DNA from: Planctomycetaceae bacterium
GTDB taxonomy: Bacteria; Planctomycetota; Planctomycetia; Pirellulales; Thermoguttaceae
Assembly: GCA_031267635.1 (NCBI GenBank)
Contig: JAIRYX010000207.1
Span: 1 to 7,168, forward strand
DNA: 7,168 nucleotides
Direction of reading: 5' to 3'
The translations under genes were made by a program, and so were the position numbers. The first letter of the stretch is position 1. The number at the start of each line of letters is the position of its first letter. Positions 4,808 through 7,168 of this stretch are shown piece by piece. The notes beneath the pieces are model-generated. The model had not been told where the DNA came from. It was given only the letters and a program-made list of their open reading frames with translations, and did no database searches.

Positions 4808-6576
4808 GTGAACAATCAGAGAAGACATTAGCCGGTCAACGTCATCGGGAGCTTGTCGCGGTTCGTAGTCGGGAGCAGTCGCGTTCAGCGAGGGAGATTG
4901 CGCCGTTACCGCCGATTAAGAACCCGCAACGCCGTATTTCCGCGCGGAAGGATTTGCAGTATTTTTGCGAGCAATATTTTCCCAAGAAGTTCAAACTTGC
5001 GTGGTCAACTTATCATCTTGACGTTATAAAGAGATTGCAAGAAATTTTGGTTCAAGGCGGCGGAAAATTAGCGTTGGCAATGCCTCGTGGGAGTGGTAAG
5101 ACGACGCTGGTGGAGACGGCGGTTTTGTGGGCAATTTTGTTTGGGCATTGCCGGTATATCGTCATAATTGGCGCAAATAAATCAGAGGCGTTGAAAATTA
5201 TTGAGCATATCAAAGACGATATTATCAATACTAAAACGTTATTAGATGATTTTCCAGAGTCAATTTATCCTTTTCGCAAGTTGAATGGTTCTGCGTTGTT
5301 GGCACGTGGACAGATATATTTGGGCGAGTTGACCGGGATATTGTGGAAGCCTGACAGTGTGAAGTTTGCAAAAATCCCGGGCAGTTTATCAAGCGGGGCA
5401 ACTTTGATAAGTGTCGGGATCAATGGTGCAATTAGGGGCAAAGCAATCAAGACTCCGGACGGCGAGATTCAGCGTCCGGACATGATTGTGTTGGATGATC
5501 CCCAAACGGATGATGTTGCAAGGTCTCCCGATCAAGTTACGAAATTATCGAAAAAAATTGAAGGTACGATAGGCGGTTTAGTTGGTCCGGCGGAGGAGTT
5601 GGCAATGCTGATGTGTTGTACGGTGATTGCGGAGAACGATTTAGCCGACCAATATTTGAACCGCAACCTTAAACCGCAGTGGCGGGGGTTACGTTTCAAA
5701 ATGATTGAAACGATGCCGACGCGAATGAATATGTGGGAGGAGTATGCGGAGTTACGCAAGGAAGACGCGGTAAAAGCGACAATGTTTTATCGCAATAATC
5801 GCGAAGCGATGCGTGAGGGAGCGAAGGTTGCTTGGGAGGCGAATTATACCGGCAATGAGATTGATGCGTTGCAGCATGGCATGAATATTTGGGCGGACGA
5901 TTTTGAAACATTCATGTCGGAGTATCAAAATTCACCGGTAAATTTGGCAGCGCAAGACACGGCGGTTGACGCGAAAACCATTCGCAGCCGGTTGAATGGG
6001 ATGAAACGCGGGGTGATTCCCGCTGACACGTACAAAATTACAGCGTTTATTGATATTCATGATGACATTCTCTATTACTGTGTATGTAGTTTTAATGATG
6101 ATTTTACGGGTAAGGTGATTGATTACGGAACGTTTCCGGAGCAAGTTCGCAAGGAATTTAGGAAGGGTGAAAACGGGCTGATAACGATGAAGCGGGAATT
6201 TGGCGGCAAGAAGGAGCGGTATTTGGCGATGGGGTTGGAGATGTTGATCATGCAGTTACTTGACTGTAACTACCAAATTGACGACGACGACAACGATATT
6301 GATGTGGTCAAGATTGACAAGTTGCTTGTTGACAGCGGATACATGCCTGAAGTGATTCAAGAAACGCTTCGCAAGATAGGACAACCGAATATTATTCGTC
6401 CGAGTTATGGTGTGGGTATTGGAGCAAAGAAGGCGCCGATGGCGGATTGGATGGAAGCCGGATGCGTGGGGACTGTGCAACAGCTGGGGCGACGGCTTTG
6501 GATGGGAAGCAACATCAGAAGTAAAAAAACACTTCAACGGCAGAAGTTTTTCTCAATATGTTTTGCTAGATATTGA
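4801..6576 (+). CDS. Phage terminase large subunit, ATPase intact, nuclease tail lost (likely decayed)
   Basis: The large terminase drives DNA packaging with an N-terminal ATPase and cuts the concatemer with a C-terminal RNase H-like nuclease. The 591-residue frame starts at ATG 4801, overlapping the previous gene by seven bases. Walker A is at 94-102 (MPRGSGKTT), Walker B at 227-233 (DMIVLDD), and a coupling-like C-T-V-I-A-E-N-D follows at 273-280. The nuclease begins with D418 (AFIDIHDD) and a second candidate acid D511 (LLVDSGY). The third acid, expected in a C-terminal block, is absent: after K-A-P-M-A-D-W-M-E-A-G (about 544-554) the frame reads an unlikely basic tail, QQLGRRLWMGSNIRSKK..., and stops at 6574. 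In the +1 frame a smoother sequence (G-F-G-W-E-A-T-S-E-V-K-K-H-F-N-G-R-S-F) runs to a stop at 6608, so a frameshift or deletion lies near 6450-6490. Packaging nuclease activity is probably lost. Family members are usually longer. Confidence 0.85.
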   Translation: MVSEQSEKTLAGQRHRELVAVRSREQSRSAREIAPLPPIKNPQRRISARKDLQYFCEQYFPKKFKLAWSTYHLDVIKRLQEILVQGGGKLALAMPRGSGKTTLVETAVLWAILFGHCRYIVIIGANKSEALKIIEHIKDDIINTKTLLDDFPESIYPFRKLNGSALLARGQIYLGELTGILWKPDSVKFAKIPGSLSSGATLISVGINGAIRGKAIKTPDGEIQRPDMIVLDDPQTDDVARSPDQVTKLSKKIEGTIGGLVGPAEELAMLMCCTVIAENDLADQYLNRNLKPQWRGLRFKMIETMPTRMNMWEEYAELRKEDAVKATMFYRNNREAMREGAKVAWEANYTGNEIDALQHGMNIWADDFETFMSEYQNSPVNLAAQDTAVDAKTIRSRLNGMKRGVIPADTYKITAFIDIHDDILYYCVCSFNDDFTGKVIDYGTFPEQVRKEFRKGENGLITMKREFGGKKERYLAMGLEMLIMQLLDCNYQIDDDDNDIDVVKIDKLLVDSGYMPEVIQETLRKIGQPNIIRPSYGVGIGAKKAPMADWMEAGCVGTVQQLGRRLWMGSNIRSKKTLQRQKFFSICFARY

Positions 6577-6620
6577 ACGCAGTGAGAATGCACCGGTAAC
6601 ATTCGTTTAATTTTTCCAAA

Positions 6621-6633
6621 GGAAGGAAGGAAG
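6621..6633 (+). promoter_or_regulatory. Strong ribosome binding site, repeated GGAA
   Basis: GGAAGGAAGGAAG is a purine-rich run of three GGAA units ending ten bases before the ATG at 6644. It offers several registers for anti-Shine-Dalgarno pairing. Most other genes in this window lack a clear site, so this one stands out and supports the downstream start. Confidence 0.6.
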
Positions 6634-6643
6634 ATAAAGAACC

Positions 6644-6853
6644 ATGTACGAAATTGTAACAATACTAGCGACCCAATGCCCCGTACTGGGCGGTTTAATT
6701 TGGTTCTTGATAGTAACAACCAGAGAGAATAACCGCCGCTTTGACGAGCAGTCGCGGCAATTTCAAGCCGCCCTTGATAAAATAGTTGAAAAGATAGGCG
6801 ACCGCATATCCGACCGCCTAGACAAGATCGAAGACTCAATTAAAAACAATTAA
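6644..6853 (+). CDS. Small membrane protein with coiled-coil tail, holin-like by layout
   Basis: This is a 69-residue protein. Residues about 5-25 (VTILATQCPVLGGLIWFLIV) form one hydrophobic membrane span, followed by basic residues T-R-E-N-N-R-R and an amphipathic helix (33-67; F-D-E-Q-S-R-Q-F-Q-A-A-L-D-K-I-V-E-K-I-G) with heptad spacing of Leu/Ile/Val typical of a coiled coil. This places the short N-terminus outside or inside the membrane and the helix most likely in the cytoplasm by the positive-inside rule. The start is well supported by the GGAA-rich ribosome binding site at 6621-6633. It follows the decayed terminase by 67 bases. Small one-span proteins with coiled coils near phage structural genes are often holin or anti-holin-like or membrane anchors; no specific family is recognised. 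It could equally be a non-lytic scaffold. Confidence 0.65.
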   Translation: MYEIVTILATQCPVLGGLIWFLIVTTRENNRRFDEQSRQFQAALDKIVEKIGDRISDRLDKIEDSIKNN

Positions 6854-6879
6854 AAAGTGCTTTTGACAGCATAATAAGA

Positions 6880-7110
6880 CTAATCCCAAAAGTTACCAGA
6901 TGATTCGTTATTCCACATTTCCCGTTCACGTTCCATTCGTTTGTAGGTTTCGTGGGATCGTTTTAGATATTCCTGTTCAGCTTCCCATTTCCTTTGTGCT
7001 TTGGCGCTCGAGAAACGTGTTTTATCGTATTGTTCTGCAGCTTTCATATATTCGCCCAGCTTTTTAAGGGATTTGTATAGATCACTTCTGGTATCTTCGT
7101 ATTTGTACAT
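6880..7110 (-). CDS. Small, highly charged helical protein, unknown function
   Basis: This is a 76-residue minus-strand protein, MYKYEDTRSDLYKSLKKLG at the start, then a Lys/Glu/Arg-rich helix (R-K-W-E-A-E-Q-E-Y-L-K-R-S, Y-K-R-M-E-R-E-R-E-M-W) ending GNFWD. Three Trp and many Tyr among the charges argue against random translation. It has no membrane segment or catalytic motif, and a coiled coil is likely through residues 20-66. The ATG at 7110 has no Shine-Dalgarno sequence; the upstream stretch holds a tandem GGGTTAA repeat (7122-7135) and an inverted repeat (7143-7162) that could control it. It is convergent with the small membrane gene, 26 bases apart, so it belongs to a separate transcript. 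No family is recognised; a phage or element accessory protein is the most one can say. Confidence 0.5.
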   Translation of the reverse strand: MYKYEDTRSDLYKSLKKLGEYMKAAEQYDKTRFSSAKAQRKWEAEQEYLKRSHETYKRMEREREMWNNESSGNFWD

Positions 7111-7121
7111 TTTAGTTTTGG

Positions 7122-7135
7122 GGGTTAAGGGTTAA
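7122..7135. repeat. Tandem heptamer GGGTTAA x2
   Basis: Two head-to-tail copies of GGGTTAA lie 12 bases upstream of the minus-strand gene's start. Direct repeats at this position can be operator half-sites, but two short copies may be chance. Nothing else in the window repeats the unit. Confidence 0.3.
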
Positions 7136-7142
7136 AGTTACC

Positions 7143-7162
7143 AGTGAGTTTTACCTCTCACT
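7143..7162. repeat. Inverted repeat AGTGAG-N8-CTCACT
   Basis: This is a perfect inverted repeat with six-base arms and loop TTTTACCT. It lies about 30 bases upstream of the minus-strand small gene. It could be an operator for that gene or a weak terminator of something entering from the right; there is only TATTTA after it on the plus strand. Undecided from the window alone, which ends six bases later. Confidence 0.35.
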
Positions 7163-7168
7163 TATTTA

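Noticed and set aside
6889..7144. AAAGTTACCAG repeated at 6889-6899 and 7134-7144 around the minus-strand gene, as possible attachment or duplication sites
   Set aside because: An 11-base repeat is expected several times by chance in 7 kb, and the left copy lies inside the gene's own 3' end.
1..7168. tRNA genes, rRNA, CRISPR arrays or complete insertion sequences
   Set aside because: No cloverleaf, regularly spaced repeat array or transposase with terminal repeats was seen on either strand by eye.

Overview
The window looks like part of a degraded, prophage-like or integrated element in a bacterium, most likely a member of the Planctomycetota. The main clue is the left-end recombinase remnant, which reads like the integrases common in that phylum (core-binding domain, then a V-N-H-V-E-A-V-L-P-Y-L-P stretch and an M-R-P-S-E-V-C-N-M-R box). 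Weak or absent Shine-Dalgarno sequences at several starts fit but do not prove this. The host is inferred by eye; no search was possible.

Layout, left to right. (1) 54-640, minus strand: a tyrosine recombinase broken by a one-base frameshift and missing the catalytic C-terminal end. (2) 641-1005: a non-coding, homopolymer-rich gap. (3) 1006-3072, plus strand: an intact, very A-rich 688-residue protein joining an N-terminal GHKL (Hsp90/MutL-like) ATPase to a C-terminal PD-(D/E)XK nuclease-like domain. It is the only large gene here that looks complete and is a plausible single-gene defence or DNA-processing system. (4) 3081-3260: the last ~60 residues of a phage Gp37/Gp68-like (DUF5131) protein, beginning eight bases after the ATPase gene stops. 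The ATPase gene has replaced, or been inserted next to, the front of this phage gene. (5) 3261-3561: a non-coding stretch with several inverted repeats, a terminator-like hairpin and a promoter candidate.

(6) 3562-6576, plus strand: a tightly packed, probably co-transcribed phage cassette. It holds a small helix-turn-helix protein, a 43-residue Pro-rich/membrane peptide whose ends overlap both neighbours, a DNA methyltransferase cut down to 37 residues, two unrecognised small proteins (133 and 117 residues), and a terminase large subunit whose ATPase is complete but whose nuclease tail is lost by frameshift or deletion. (7) 6644-6853, plus: a small membrane protein with a coiled-coil tail and a strong ribosome binding site. 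(8) 6880-7110, minus: a small, highly charged helical protein, convergent with the previous gene.

Together the region is a set of phage genes under decay (integrase, DUF5131, methyltransferase and terminase are all broken) into which an intact, compositionally foreign ATPase-nuclease gene has been placed. That is the pattern expected of a cargo or defence gene inside an accessory island. No tRNA, rRNA, CRISPR array or insertion sequence was seen.
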